Assembly: GCA_019752335.1 (NCBI GenBank)
Contig: JAIEMJ010000001.1
Location: 124,001-188,000, forward strand
Source: Bryobacteraceae bacterium
Lineage (GTDB): Bacteria; Acidobacteriota; Terriglobia; Bryobacterales; Bryobacteraceae
Length of the DNA stretch: 64,000 bases
Direction of reading: 5' to 3'
Each line of letters opens with the position of its first letter. The stretch's first letter is position 1. This document shows positions 33,137 to 42,670 of this stretch, piece by piece. The notes under the pieces were generated by a model. The model made no database searches. It was not told the DNA's origin and worked only from the letters and a program-made list of their open reading frames with translations. Both the position numbers and the translations under genes were made by a program.

Positions 33137-33457
33137 TTAGGAGCCGGGCGCTCGGTAGGCGGACGGGAGCGCCAAGGCCTGGTCCACTTCGTCGATGGTG
33201 AGTAGCGGCGTCGTGCGTAGTTTGACGAGGCCGGAAGCGCTGACCAGGAGCGACAGGGCGGCGACCGCGATGTTGTCCGGGGCGTCGACGATGAGCACCA
33301 CGTCGTCGGTGCCGAAGGAGAAGTAGAAGGAGTCCACTTTACCTTTCACTGACTTCACCGCGGCGGCGACCGCGGCCTTGCGGCCAGAGGCTTTGTCTTT
33401 GGCGAGGCCCTTAAGGCCCTCGGCGGTGTAGGAGGCTTGAATCAGGTATTTGGCCAT
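33137..33457 (-). CDS. GYD domain protein
   Basis: The ATG at 33457 gives a 106-residue protein beginning AKYLIQASYTAEGLKGLAKD, the hallmark N-terminus of GYD/DUF1330-like ferredoxin-fold proteins, followed by SFYFSFGTDDVVLIVDAPD and the long C-terminal helix with LTIDEVDQAL. The open frame extends upstream but is antisense to the CocE gene there. Function of the family is not established; they are small cytoplasmic proteins often near transporters and hydrolases. It is divergent from the CocE gene by 61 nt. Confidence 0.75.
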   Translation of the reverse strand: MAKYLIQASYTAEGLKGLAKDKASGRKAAVAAAVKSVKGKVDSFYFSFGTDDVVLIVDAPDNIAVAALSLLVSASGLVKLRTTPLLTIDEVDQALALPSAYRAPGS

Positions 33458-33518
33458 GACTGAGGAGTGTACACCCTGCCTTGGCCCGAAGCAAAGGTTT
33501 TGTGTGACGCTAAACCTT

Positions 33519-35414
33519 ATGTACGCCTTGCTTCTGCTTCTGACGCTCAACGCGCAACAGTATCCGGCCTTTCGTTCGGAGACGCCCGCCCAGGTGGCCA
33601 TTCCGCCGGGTTCGTTTGAGTATCGCCGGGAAAATGCGATGATCCCCATGCGCGATGGTGTGAAGCTCTTCACGGTGATCCTGGTGCCCAAGGGCGCTAA
33701 GAACGCGCCGATGCTGCTGACGCGGACTCCTTACGACGCCAAGGCGCTCACCAGCCACGCGCAGAGCGCTCATCTGGGTCCGGTGCTGACGGGCTACGAC
33801 AATGCCGTTGACGTGATCGTGGAGGGCGGCTATATCCGGGTGGTGCAGGACGTTCGCGGCAAGTATGGCTCGGAGGGCGATTACGTGATGAACCGGCCGC
33901 TGAGCGGTCCGCGGAATCCGACGCCGGTAGACCATTCGACGGACACCTACGACACGATTGAATGGCTGACGAAGCACGTGCCGGAGTCGAACGGCAAGGT
34001 GGGGATTCTGGGAATCTCTTACAACGGCTTTCTGCCGCTGATGGCGCTGGTGAATCCGCATCCGGCGTTGAAGGTGGCGGTGCCGATGAATCCGATGGTG
34101 GATGGCTGGCGGGGTGATGACTGGTTCCACAACGGCGCATTCCGGCAGCAGATGATGGCCTACATCTGGAACCAGCAAGCGACGCGGGAGGGCGATCCGG
34201 CCAGCAGTTGGTGGACTACGCATTTTGACGAGTACGACATGTTCCTGCAAGCGGGGTCAGCCGGCGACCTGGCGAAACTGCGGGGACTGGATCAGATGGG
34301 CTTCTGGAACAAGCTGGTGGAGCATCCGTCCTACGACGCCTTCTGGCGCGAGCAAGCCATGGATCGTGTGCTGGCGGCGCTGCCCCTGAAGGTGCCCACG
34401 ATGCTGGTGCATAGCCTGTGGGATCAGGAGGACATCTACGGCGCGCCCGCGGTCTACAAGGCGCTGGAGCCCAAAGACACGGGGAACGATAAGCTCTTTC
34501 TGGTGCTGGGGCCCTGGCACCACGGCCAGCAGATTGGCGAGGCGAGCACGTTAGGGGCGTTGCGCTTCCACAGCGATACCGGCCGCACGTTTCGCCGCGA
34601 GATTCTGCGGCCCTTTCTCGACGCCTATTTGAAGGACGGCGCGCCCAAGGCCGATATTGCACCGGTGACTGCGTTTGAGACGGGCACCAATACCTGGCGG
34701 CGTCTGCCGGCGTGGCCACCGGCCGGGACGTCATCGCGGAAGTTGTACTTGCAAGGCGGCGACGCGCTGGCCTTCTCGCCGCCGGCGAGCGGCGAGGCGT
34801 ACACGGAGTACGTCTCTGACCCACGCAAGCCGGTGCCGTTTCGGGCGCGTCCGATTCAGCCGGTCGCCTACGACAATGGACGGACGTGGCCTTTCTGGCT
34901 GGTGGACGATCAGCGCGAAGCGTCGGGCCGGACGGACGTGGTGTCCTTCGTTTCGGAGGCGCTCACCGAGCCGCTGAAGCTGACCGGTGAGCCGCTGGTG
35001 AATCTGGTCGCCTCGACGACGGGCACGGATGCCGACTGGGTGGTGAAGCTGATCGACGTCTATCCCGATGAAGTCGCTGAGCAGCCATCGATGGGCGGTT
35101 ACCAGTTGATGATCGCGGCGGACATCTTCCGCGGCCGCTATCGGGAGAGCCTGGAGGTGGCCAGGCCGATTACGCCGGGTCAGCCGTTGGCCTATCGTTT
35201 TGCGCTGCCGAACGCGAACCACGTCGTGCTGCCGGGGCACCGGCTGATGGTGCAGGTGCAATCAAGCTGGTTTCCCCTGTATGACCGGAATCCGCAGAGC
35301 TTCGTGGCCAACATCTTTCTGGCCAAGCCGGGTGACTATCGAAAGGCGACGCAACGCATTCACCATGCTCCCGGGGCGTCCAGCTATTTGGAACTGCCCG
35401 TAGCGGGCCGCTAA
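33519..35414 (+). CDS. CocE/NonD-family hydrolase (alpha-amino acid ester hydrolase-like)
   Basis: The 631-residue protein starts at ATG 33519, which begins a short signal peptide (YALLLLLTLNAQQ); the frame upstream lacks similarity. The S15/CocE catalytic fold is present: VVQDVRGKYGSEGDY as the oxyanion region, the nucleophile S167 in GISYNGF, SLWDQEDIYG and GPWHHGQQ with the catalytic His, then a C-terminal beta domain (from about 420). Relatives hydrolyse amino acid esters, cephalosporins or acylated substrates, often in the periplasm. The substrate here is unknown. The gcv operon starts 29 nt after the stop. Confidence 0.85.
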   Translation: MYALLLLLTLNAQQYPAFRSETPAQVAIPPGSFEYRRENAMIPMRDGVKLFTVILVPKGAKNAPMLLTRTPYDAKALTSHAQSAHLGPVLTGYDNAVDVIVEGGYIRVVQDVRGKYGSEGDYVMNRPLSGPRNPTPVDHSTDTYDTIEWLTKHVPESNGKVGILGISYNGFLPLMALVNPHPALKVAVPMNPMVDGWRGDDWFHNGAFRQQMMAYIWNQQATREGDPASSWWTTHFDEYDMFLQAGSAGDLAKLRGLDQMGFWNKLVEHPSYDAFWREQAMDRVLAALPLKVPTMLVHSLWDQEDIYGAPAVYKALEPKDTGNDKLFLVLGPWHHGQQIGEASTLGALRFHSDTGRTFRREILRPFLDAYLKDGAPKADIAPVTAFETGTNTWRRLPAWPPAGTSSRKLYLQGGDALAFSPPASGEAYTEYVSDPRKPVPFRARPIQPVAYDNGRTWPFWLVDDQREASGRTDVVSFVSEALTEPLKLTGEPLVNLVASTTGTDADWVVKLIDVYPDEVAEQPSMGGYQLMIAADIFRGRYRESLEVARPITPGQPLAYRFALPNANHVVLPGHRLMVQVQSSWFPLYDRNPQSFVANIFLAKPGDYRKATQRIHHAPGASSYLELPVAGR

Positions 35415-35424
35415 AGGCCATTGC

Positions 35425-35430
35425 TATAGT
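35425..35430 (+). promoter_or_regulatory. -10-like box before gcvT
   Basis: TATAGT ends 13 nt before the preferred gcvT start at 35444. A GGGGA run lies between and may act as ribosome site. No -35 partner or glycine riboswitch is seen, and only 29 nt separate gcvT from the preceding stop, so regulation upstream of the operon must be minimal or lie inside the CocE gene. Confidence 0.3.
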
Positions 35431-35443
35431 GGGGATTCCGCTC

Positions 35444-36574
35444 ATGTCCCAAGATTCCGCCCCTCCCGCGCCCCTGAAACAGACTGCCTTGAACGCTACG
35501 CACCGGGACCACGGCGCCAAGATGGTCGATTTTGGCGGCTGGGACATGCCCGTGCAGTACTCGGGGCTGGTGGACGAGCACCATGCGGTCCGCCGGGCGG
35601 CTGGTCTGTTCGACGTCAGCCACATGGGCGAGATCGACATCCGCGGGCCGCAGGCGCTCGATTTGGTGGACCACATCTCGTCGAATTGGGCGGCGAAGCT
35701 ACAGACCGGCCAGGCGCATTACTCGGGCTTGCTGTATGAGACGGGCGGCTTCGTGGACGACATTTTGGTCCACAAAGTGGCCGATGACCATTACTTCATC
35801 TGCGTGAACGCCGGCAACCAGGAGAAGGACTTCGCGCACATCGTGGAGCACAATCGCTTCGACGCCACGGTGGAGCTTTCTTCGGATCGCTATACGCAGT
35901 TGGCTATTCAGGGTCCCCGGGCGCTGGAGGTGCTGCAGAAGCTCACCAAAACGCCGCTTGCCGCGATCAAGTATTACTGGTTCACCGACGGCGAGGTGGC
36001 GGGCACGCCGGCGCGGATTGCGCGGACGGGCTATACGGGCGAGGACGGGTTTGAGATTTATTTCGCGCCGGCGGAGTCGGCGCGGATTTGGCGGGCGTTG
36101 CTGGTGGCGGGCGAAGAGTTCGGACTGAAGCCGGCGGGGCTCGGCGCGCGGAATACGCTGCGTCTGGAAGCGAAGATGGCCCTCTATGGGCACGAGATCG
36201 ATGCCAGCATTTCGCCGCTCGAAGCCGGTCTCTCGTGGATTGTGAAATTCGACAAGCCGGACTTCATTGGCCGCGCGGCGCTGCTGGCGCAGAAGGGTCA
36301 ACTGACGCGGCAACTGGTGGGCTTCGAGATGACGGGGCGGGGCATTGGCCGTGACGGCTACGAGGCGCAGATCGGCGGGGTGAAGGCCGGTTGGGTGACG
36401 TCCGGCAGTCCGTCGCCGACGTTGTCAGCCGGTGGCACGCCGCGAAATATCGGATTATGTTATTTGCCCACGGCGCACACCGCGGTGGGTACGGAGTTTG
36501 AAATTCTGGTGCGCAACCAGCCTGTGGGTGCGGTGGTGGCGCCGACTCCGTTTTATAAGAGAGGCAAGGCTTAA
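35444..36574 (+). CDS. gcvT: aminomethyltransferase, glycine cleavage T-protein
   Basis: The 376-residue T-protein transfers the methylene group of the aminomethyl-lipoyl arm to tetrahydrofolate. It shows LFDVSHMGEIDIRGPQAL, the folate-binding stretch NRFDATVELSSDRY and TGYTGEDGFEIYFAP, then LEAKMALYGHEID. The start at 35444 is preferred over an in-frame GTG at 35429 because a purine-rich site precedes it. gcvH begins one base after its stop, and the whole cluster is a single operon. Confidence 0.95.
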   Translation: MSQDSAPPAPLKQTALNATHRDHGAKMVDFGGWDMPVQYSGLVDEHHAVRRAAGLFDVSHMGEIDIRGPQALDLVDHISSNWAAKLQTGQAHYSGLLYETGGFVDDILVHKVADDHYFICVNAGNQEKDFAHIVEHNRFDATVELSSDRYTQLAIQGPRALEVLQKLTKTPLAAIKYYWFTDGEVAGTPARIARTGYTGEDGFEIYFAPAESARIWRALLVAGEEFGLKPAGLGARNTLRLEAKMALYGHEIDASISPLEAGLSWIVKFDKPDFIGRAALLAQKGQLTRQLVGFEMTGRGIGRDGYEAQIGGVKAGWVTSGSPSPTLSAGGTPRNIGLCYLPTAHTAVGTEFEILVRNQPVGAVVAPTPFYKRGKA

Positions 36575-36575
36575 T

Positions 36576-36953
36576 ATGTATCCCGAAAATTACTCGTACA
36601 CCAAGGAACATGAGTGGGTGAGCGTGGAGGGTGGGGTGGGCACCATCGGCATCACGCACCACGCGCAGAAGGAGCTTGGCGACATTGTCTACGTGGACTT
36701 GCCGAAGCTCGGCGCGGCGCTGGCGTCGCACACCACGTTCGGTTCGGTGGAGAGCGTGAAGGCCGTTTCCGACATCTATTCGCCGGTGTCGGGCGAGGTA
36801 TTGGAAGTGAATACGTTACTCGCCACGCAGCCGGAAAAGCTCAATGAAGACCCGCACGGGGTGGCTTGGCTGGTGAAGATAAAGTTGTCCGCGCCGGACG
36901 AAGTAAAGAGTCTGATGAGCGCGGCGGACTATCTAAAGTATATCGGCGCATAA
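36576..36953 (+). CDS. gcvH: glycine cleavage H-protein
   Basis: The 125-residue H-protein carries the lipoyl-lysine K62 in the loop SVESVKAVSDIYSP, with the surrounding beta barrel GDIVYVDLPKLG and SGEVLEVNTLL. It shuttles reaction intermediates between the P, T and L proteins. The ATG at 36576 begins MYPENYSYTKEHEW, normal for the family; the longer frame upstream overlaps gcvT out of phase. It begins right after gcvT. Confidence 0.95.
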   Translation: MYPENYSYTKEHEWVSVEGGVGTIGITHHAQKELGDIVYVDLPKLGAALASHTTFGSVESVKAVSDIYSPVSGEVLEVNTLLATQPEKLNEDPHGVAWLVKIKLSAPDEVKSLMSAADYLKYIGA

Positions 36954-36980
36954 CTGCGTCTCTTCGTTTGAGGTAATCGA

Positions 36981-38294
36981 TTGCGATATCTGCCTAAGTC
37001 CGATTCTGAGCGCCAGGAGATGCTGGCCGTGATCGGCATGAAGTCCCTGGACGAGCTACACGCTCATTTGCCCGCCGACGCGGTGATCCAAAAGCCATTG
37101 GATATCGCGCCTGGCCTTTCCGAATACGAGATTGTCGACTACTTTAAGGCCCGTGCGGCGGAGTGCGCCTCGGGTTACACGTCGTTTCTGGGTGGGGGTG
37201 TCTACGCGCATTACCGTCCGGTGATGTGTGACGTGATCGCCTCACGCGGCGAGTTCCTCACGTCGTATACGCCGTACCAGGCCGAAATGGCGCAGGGCAC
37301 GCTGATGACGATCTTCGAGTTCCAAACGATGATCTGCCAACTGACGGGCATGGACGTGGCCAACGCCTCCATGTACGACGGTTCGACGGCGGTGCCCGAG
37401 GCGGCGATGATGGCTTGCCGGATCACCGGACGCGACAAGGTGGTGGTGGCGCGGAACGTGCATCCGGAGTACCGGCAGGTGCTCGATACTTACCTAAAGC
37501 GCCAGGGCCTGCCGGTGGAGACCGCGGCATACGACAGCAAGCGCGGCACGGTGGATCTGGACGACTTGGCCAAACACGTGGACGGCCACACGGCGGCGGT
37601 GATCGTGCAGTCGCCCAATTTCTTCGGCGGCATTGAGCACGCGGCGGCGATCGCGGAGATCGCGCACAAGGCCGGCGCGTTGCTGATCTGGGTGTTTACC
37701 GAAGCGGTGTCGCTGGGGCTGCTGGAGCCCGCCACCGAAGCCGATATCGTTTGCGGCGAGTTGCAGAGCTTCGCCATCTCGCCAAGCTACGGCGGACCTT
37801 ACGCCGGCGTAATCGCGACCAAGGAGAAATTCATCCGGCAGATCCCTGGCCGCCTGGCTGGCGAGACCCGCGATGCTGATGGTCGGCGCGCCTACTGCCT
37901 GACGCTCTCAACGCGCGAGCAACACATTCGCCGCGAAAAGGCGACGTCGAACATCTGTACGAATCAGGCGCTGATCGCGCTGATGGCGACGGTCTTCATG
38001 GGCGTCTACGGCAAGCAGGGCTTGCGTGACTTGGCGCACCAGAATCTTTCGAAAGCGCATTATCTGGCGAGTAAGTTGCCGCTGCGCTTTGACGGTCCGT
38101 TCTTCAATGAATTTGTCGCGAAGGCGAAAAACGGCTCGCCGGCGGGGCAGAACGCGGCGCTACGGGAGCGCAAGATCATCGGCGGCATTCCGCTGGGTGA
38201 CTTCTACCCGGAACTGGCGGACTGCGCGCTGTGGTGTGCGACCGAGATGAACAAGAAGCAGGAGATGGATTCCGTGGCCGAGGTGTGCGCATGA
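36981..38294 (+). CDS. gcvPA: glycine dehydrogenase (decarboxylating) subunit 1
   Basis: This 437-residue P-protein alpha subunit (PLP-fold without the PLP lysine) shows [14 protein letters not shown] at the start, [34 protein letters not shown] and [22 protein letters not shown]. It associates with GcvPB to form the active decarboxylase. The start is TTG at 36981 behind TTTGAGGTAATCGA, a reasonable ribosome site; no ATG gives the conserved N-terminus. Its stop overlaps gcvPB by 4 nt. The split P-protein is the type found in many non-enteric bacteria. Confidence 0.93.
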   Translation: MRYLPKSDSERQEMLAVIGMKSLDELHAHLPADAVIQKPLDIAPGLSEYEIVDYFKARAAECASGYTSFLGGGVYAHYRPVMCDVIASRGEFLTSYTPYQAEMAQGTLMTIFEFQTMICQLTGMDVANASMYDGSTAVPEAAMMACRITGRDKVVVARNVHPEYRQVLDTYLKRQGLPVETAAYDSKRGTVDLDDLAKHVDGHTAAVIVQSPNFFGGIEHAAAIAEIAHKAGALLIWVFTEAVSLGLLEPATEADIVCGELQSFAISPSYGGPYAGVIATKEKFIRQIPGRLAGETRDADGRRAYCLTLSTREQHIRREKATSNICTNQALIALMATVFMGVYGKQGLRDLAHQNLSKAHYLASKLPLRFDGPFFNEFVAKAKNGSPAGQNAALRERKIIGGIPLGDFYPELADCALWCATEMNKKQEMDSVAEVCA

Positions 38295-39796
38295 GTTTAG
38301 GCAAGACGGTTCAGATTCTCAACCAGAACGAGGGCTTGCTGTTTGAGTCCAGTTCGCCGGGCAAGATCGGCTACCAGTTGCCGCCGCTCGACGTGCCGGC
38401 CGTCGATCCGCGCAAGGTGCTGGGCGCGGGCAATACGCGGGATGAGATCACGGATTTCCCCGAAGTGAGCGAAGTGGAAGTGATCCGCCATTTCACGCGG
38501 CTTTCCACCTGGAATTATGGCATTGACCTCGGGCTCTTCCCGCTAGGCAGTTGTACGATGAAGTACAACCCGCGCGTGAATGAGCTCGTGGCCCGCACCG
38601 AGGGCCTGGCGTGGGCGCATCCTTATCAGCCCGAGGATCTCTCGCAGGGAGCCATGGCGATCACCGCGGAACTCGAGCGGGCCATCGGCGAGATTACGGG
38701 CATGGAGAGCGTCACGCTGCAGCCGGCCGCCGGTGCGCACGGCGAGATGACGGGCATTCTCGTCATTCGTTCCTACCTCGAAAAGCAGGGCAATCCGCGC
38801 AAGATCGTGCTGGTGCCGGACTCGGCGCACGGCACGAATCCGGCGACGGCGGCGATGGTGGGCTACGAGGTCCGTACGCTCAAGTCGAACGACAAAGGCA
38901 TGGTGGACCCCGCCACGCTCGACGCGGCCATGAACGAGGACGTCGCCGCTTTCATGGTGACGAATCCGAATACCGTGGGCGTCTTCGAAGAGAATATCGT
39001 CCGCATCGCGGGCATCGTGCATGCCAAGGGCGGGCAAGTCTACATGGACGGCGCCAACATGAATGCGCTGGTCGGCATTGCACGGCCGGGTGACTTCGGC
39101 ATGGACGTGATGCACTTGAATCTGCATAAGACGATGTCGACGCCGCATGGCGGTGGGGGACCCGGCGCGGGCGCCGTCGCCGCGCGCGCGCACCTCGAGC
39201 CCTACCTGCCGACGCCGCGCTTGAAGCAAGAGAATGGCGCTTGGACCTGGGACTACAACCGGCCCGACACGATCGGCAAGGTTCGGGCGTTTTATGGCAA
39301 CTTCGGCGTGCTGGTCCGCGCGCTGGCCTACATCATGGCCCACGGCGGACCCGGCTTGCGGAACGCGACCGTGGATGCGTTGCTCAACGCGAACTACCTG
39401 CGCAAACGCCTGGAGCCGCACTTCGACCTGCCCTACCAGTCGCCCTCCATGCACGAAGTGGTGTTTAGCCATTCGCGCCAGGAGAAGCGCGGCGTGAAGA
39501 CGATGGACATCGCCAAGCGCCTGATCGACTACGGCTTCCATCCTTACACCACGGCCTTTCCGATGATCGTGCCCGGCGCGATGATGATTGAGCCGACCGA
39601 GACGGAGCCCAAGCAAGAGCTCGACCTCTTCGTCGATGCCATGACGGCAATCGCCAAGGAGATTGAAGCCGATCCGGAGTTCGTGCTGAAAGCGCCTTAC
39701 AACACGCGCGTCAGCCGCGTGGATGAGACGCTGGCCGCGCGTAAGCCGGTGCTGCGTTGGCGTCCGCAGGTGCCCGTTAGCCGTGCCGCGGACTAG
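38291..39796 (+). CDS. gcvPB: glycine dehydrogenase (decarboxylating) subunit 2
   Basis: The 501-residue beta subunit binds PLP through K280 in [32 protein letters not shown] precedes it and [11 protein letters not shown] follows. It decarboxylates glycine and passes the methylamine to the H-protein lipoate. ATG at 38291 overlaps the gcvPA stop (ATGA). No L-protein (lpd) gene is in the cluster, which is normal because it is usually shared with other dehydrogenases. The C-terminus ends just before a repeat-rich interval. Confidence 0.95.
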   Translation: MSLGKTVQILNQNEGLLFESSSPGKIGYQLPPLDVPAVDPRKVLGAGNTRDEITDFPEVSEVEVIRHFTRLSTWNYGIDLGLFPLGSCTMKYNPRVNELVARTEGLAWAHPYQPEDLSQGAMAITAELERAIGEITGMESVTLQPAAGAHGEMTGILVIRSYLEKQGNPRKIVLVPDSAHGTNPATAAMVGYEVRTLKSNDKGMVDPATLDAAMNEDVAAFMVTNPNTVGVFEENIVRIAGIVHAKGGQVYMDGANMNALVGIARPGDFGMDVMHLNLHKTMSTPHGGGGPGAGAVAARAHLEPYLPTPRLKQENGAWTWDYNRPDTIGKVRAFYGNFGVLVRALAYIMAHGGPGLRNATVDALLNANYLRKRLEPHFDLPYQSPSMHEVVFSHSRQEKRGVKTMDIAKRLIDYGFHPYTTAFPMIVPGAMMIEPTETEPKQELDLFVDAMTAIAKEIEADPEFVLKAPYNTRVSRVDETLAARKPVLRWRPQVPVSRAAD

Positions 39797-39833
39797 GCTG
39801 TGACCGTGTGGTTTGTATCGGCAGACGTACCGC

Positions 39834-39964
39834 TAACGAACCCCGACCGTAAGGGAGGGGATGCTTGGCCCGCGGGCGTTTTTCTGCATACATCCGACTT
39901 TGAGCGGCTTTTTGACCGACGGGGCTTGCGAAGCTATCCCCTCCCTTACGGTCGGGGTTCGTTA
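39834..39964. repeat. REPIN-like inverted pair of class 2 elements (H and I)
   Basis: Arm H (39834-39862) and arm I (39936-39964) are perfect inverted copies over 29 nt, with the core CCGTAAGGG. The 73-bp middle has ggctttttgaccgac, close to the middle motif of the pair at 31194-31321, and the same flank motif atcggcagacgt lies left of arm H. This is the best-preserved member of the class. It lies between gcvPB and a co-directional GT39-like gene, so it may also separate transcripts. Confidence 0.85.
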
Positions 39965-39995
39965 CGGGGCCGGAAACCGCATGGTACTTTTTTGA

Positions 39996-40013
39996 GCCCC
40001 TTACGCGATGGGC
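39996..40013. repeat. truncated class 1 palindrome (J)
   Basis: The sequence reads GCCCC-TTAC-GCGATGGGC, identical to the copy at 19423 except that the left stem lost ATCGC. It cannot form the full stem and looks like a decayed or deleted copy, 32 bp after the class 2 pair. Confidence 0.55.
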
Positions 40014-40035
40014 TCGCCGAAGTGGAGTCCGCGCG

Positions 40036-41847
40036 GTGACCGTACCTCGGCTCGTTTCACTGCTGCTGCTAGTGGGGGCCGCCCTCGCGGCCCGCTTGGT
40101 CTTTCTGTCGCACCCCATCCAGGGCGACGACTACTACTATCTGGCCAGCGCCATGTACGGCCAGACTGACCCCCTGCACCCGCACCACGCGCACTACGTC
40201 TTTCAAGGTAAGGACGTCGATATGCGCGGCCATCCGCATCCGCCGCTGAACGCCTGGCTTTTGACGGGCATTCTGGCATTAACCGGAGAGCTGCGCGAAG
40301 CCACGCTGCATGGCTTCTATCTGCTGCTATCGCTATTGGCGGTCGGCAGCATGTGGGCGCTGGCGCGGCGCGAGTCGCCGCATCCGGTGCTGGCGACGGC
40401 GTTGGTGGTGGCGTCGCCGGCTTTTCTGGTGAGCGGCAATTCGCTCGAAAGTGACCTGCCGTTGTTCGCGTTTTGGCTCGGTGGCGTGGCGGCGTTTGTC
40501 TATCGGAAGACGTGGCTGGCGGTACCGCTACTGGCCTGTGCGGGCTTGGCGGCGTACCAGGCGGTGACGCTGGTGCCGATCCTCTGGTTGTACCTGTGGC
40601 TGAAGCAGCGCGATTGGCGCGCGGGCTGGATTCTTGCCTGCACGCCGGCTCTCGTGCTGATCGTCTGGACGATCTTTGAGCGGGTCACGGGCGGCGCGTT
40701 CCCGGTGGCGGTGGCGGCGGGGTACTTCAGCGAGTACGGCCTGCAACGCCTGTCGGCCAAGCTGCGCAATGCCGCCGCGCTGAGCGGCCATCTCTTTTTC
40801 GTCGTGGGGCCGCTGCTTACCGGCGCCATGGTGGGTACGCTCTGGAAGTACCGCCGCCGTTTCGATTCGACCCACTGGTTTCTGGTGGGCTGGCTGGGGA
40901 TCTTCTTCGCGGCGGCATTGGTGTTGTTCTTCGCGGGCTCCGCGCGGTATCTGCTGCCGCTGCTCCCCGCCGCTGCTCTACTGACGACCCGGGTACTGGC
41001 GGGCCGCACGCGACTCCTGGCGGCGGGGGTCGCCCTGCAGGCCTTGGTGGGAGCCGCACTGGCGGTGGCGAATTACCAGCATTGGAAGGGCTACCAGGAG
41101 TTCGTCGCGCGGCATCAGGGCGAGTTCGCCAATCGCCGCGTCTGGGTGAACGGCGAGTGGGGGCTGCGCTACTACGCCGAGGCGCTCGGCGGGCTCCCGC
41201 TGCGCCTGGGCCAAGCGGTGCAGCCCGGGGATCTGGTGCTGTCGAGCCAACTCGCTTACCCGATTCCTTACACCACCGGCGGCGGCACGCTGACGCCCTT
41301 CGCCCAGACGGCGATTACGCCGTCGATGCCGCTGCGGTTGGTGGGTTTGACGGCCCGTTCGGCCTGGTCGACGGCGAGCATGGGGCTGCTGCCGTTCGAC
41401 ATTTCGCGCGATCCGGTGGATGTGGTCCGCGCCGATATCGTCGTGGAAAAGCAGCCGACGCTCTCCTTCCTGGCGATGGGCGATCCGGCGGCCGAGAGCC
41501 ACTTGGTGAGCGGCATCTATCAGCTAGAGAGCGGCAAGTTTCGCTGGATGGGCGAGCAAGGCTCAGTTTTTTTGAAGGCGAACGGCGAGGTCGCGCCGCT
41601 GGAAGTGAAGCTCTACATTCCGGACGCCGCGCCGGCGCGCGAAGTGACGGTCGAGGTGGATGGCCGGGAGGTTGGCCGACAGCGCTATGCCGGCGCTGGC
41701 CTCTATGACTTGAAGACCGCGCCGGTGCATTGGCCGCGCAACCGCGCGCTGGTGACGGTGAAAGTAGACCAGGCTTTCGTCGCCCAGGGTGACACGCGAC
41801 GGTTGGGCATGATTCTGCAGGAGATTGGCTTTCGTGTGGCTCGCTAG
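40036..41847 (+). CDS. GT39/PMT-like membrane glycosyltransferase
   Basis: The 603-residue protein (GTG start at 40036) has about ten to twelve hydrophobic helices in its first 350 residues and a soluble C-terminal part. After the first helix come a loop with GDDYYYLASAMYG and RGHPHPPLNAWLL, which matches the acidic first loop of family 39 mannosyltransferases that bind a lipid-linked sugar. The C-terminal region has beta-like segments. It could transfer a sugar from polyprenyl phosphate to proteins or glycans. No polyprenyl donor gene is adjacent. Family assignment is by loop pattern only. Confidence 0.65.
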   Translation: MTVPRLVSLLLLVGAALAARLVFLSHPIQGDDYYYLASAMYGQTDPLHPHHAHYVFQGKDVDMRGHPHPPLNAWLLTGILALTGELREATLHGFYLLLSLLAVGSMWALARRESPHPVLATALVVASPAFLVSGNSLESDLPLFAFWLGGVAAFVYRKTWLAVPLLACAGLAAYQAVTLVPILWLYLWLKQRDWRAGWILACTPALVLIVWTIFERVTGGAFPVAVAAGYFSEYGLQRLSAKLRNAAALSGHLFFVVGPLLTGAMVGTLWKYRRRFDSTHWFLVGWLGIFFAAALVLFFAGSARYLLPLLPAAALLTTRVLAGRTRLLAAGVALQALVGAALAVANYQHWKGYQEFVARHQGEFANRRVWVNGEWGLRYYAEALGGLPLRLGQAVQPGDLVLSSQLAYPIPYTTGGGTLTPFAQTAITPSMPLRLVGLTARSAWSTASMGLLPFDISRDPVDVVRADIVVEKQPTLSFLAMGDPAAESHLVSGIYQLESGKFRWMGEQGSVFLKANGEVAPLEVKLYIPDAAPAREVTVEVDGREVGRQRYAGAGLYDLKTAPVHWPRNRALVTVKVDQAFVAQGDTRRLGMILQEIGFRVAR

Positions 41848-42562
41848 TTTTGCGCTGGCGCTGGCGGCGCTTGCCGCGGAGCACAATACGCTGACTCCAG
41901 CGGAGAAGGCGAGCGGTTGGACGCTCCTCTTCGATGGCCGCACCTACCAAGGCTGGGTGGACCCCGCCAGCAAAGAGCCACCCGGCGATAGCTGGAAGAT
42001 CGAGGACGGCTGCCTGGTGGCCACCCGGTCGCCGCGGATTCTCGAAGACCTGGTGACGGCGGCCGAGTACACGGATTTCGAATTCCTCTTTGATTGGCGG
42101 ATCGAACCAGGCGGCAACAGCGGCGTGAAGTACCGCATTCTGCGCAGCACTTTTCTGATTCACACGAAGCCCGGTTACCTCGAAGGGCAGCCTTCGCCGC
42201 GACGCGCCCTTAAGCCGGAGGAGCGCGGCCATACTTACTTGCACGCGCTCGAATTCCAACTGATTGACGATCAGCGCCACGCCGATGCTCAGCGAGGGCC
42301 AGATCGCGGCACGGGGGCGCTGTATGGCTACGCCGCGCCCTCCAAACATGCGGAGCGTCCGGCGGGCGAGTGGAACACGTCCCGTCTGATCGTGCGCGGT
42401 GAATTGGTGGAGCATTGGGTAAACGGGGTCCGCGTGCTGGCCTCGGCGCTGAGTGCGGACGTCCTAAGCAAGAGCAAGTCGCCGAGCGCGATCGCTCTGC
42501 AGAACCACGGCGACTCCAGTGTCGCCTTTCGCAACCTCAAGCTGAGGCCGCTTGTACAGTAG
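41834..42562 (+). CDS. DUF1080 family secreted hydrolase-like protein
   Basis: The 242-residue protein has a signal peptide ending LAALAAE, then the DUF1080 (3-keto-disaccharide hydrolase) fold: GWTLLFDGRTYQGWVDP, WKIEDGCLVA, FEFLFDWRIEPGGNSGVKYR, HALEFQLIDDQRHAD, GALYGYAAPS and WNTSRLIVRGELVEHWVNGV. Relatives degrade 3-keto sugars or similar glycans. GTG at 41834 is chosen because AGGAG (41819-41823) lies 10 nt upstream; the open frame also offers TTG at 41825. The gene overlaps the GT39-like gene by 14 nt, so the two are probably co-transcribed. Confidence 0.85.
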   Translation: MWLASFALALAALAAEHNTLTPAEKASGWTLLFDGRTYQGWVDPASKEPPGDSWKIEDGCLVATRSPRILEDLVTAAEYTDFEFLFDWRIEPGGNSGVKYRILRSTFLIHTKPGYLEGQPSPRRALKPEERGHTYLHALEFQLIDDQRHADAQRGPDRGTGALYGYAAPSKHAERPAGEWNTSRLIVRGELVEHWVNGVRVLASALSADVLSKSKSPSAIALQNHGDSSVAFRNLKLRPLVQ

Positions 42563-42670
42563 GTGATCTCTGCTAGGTCGTTAAATGTTCATGCCTTTAG
42601 CTGAAGATCCGGCTGGATGTTGAAAACAGGATAGATAGCAATAGGCCATTGGATTGCACATCTATGGGGC

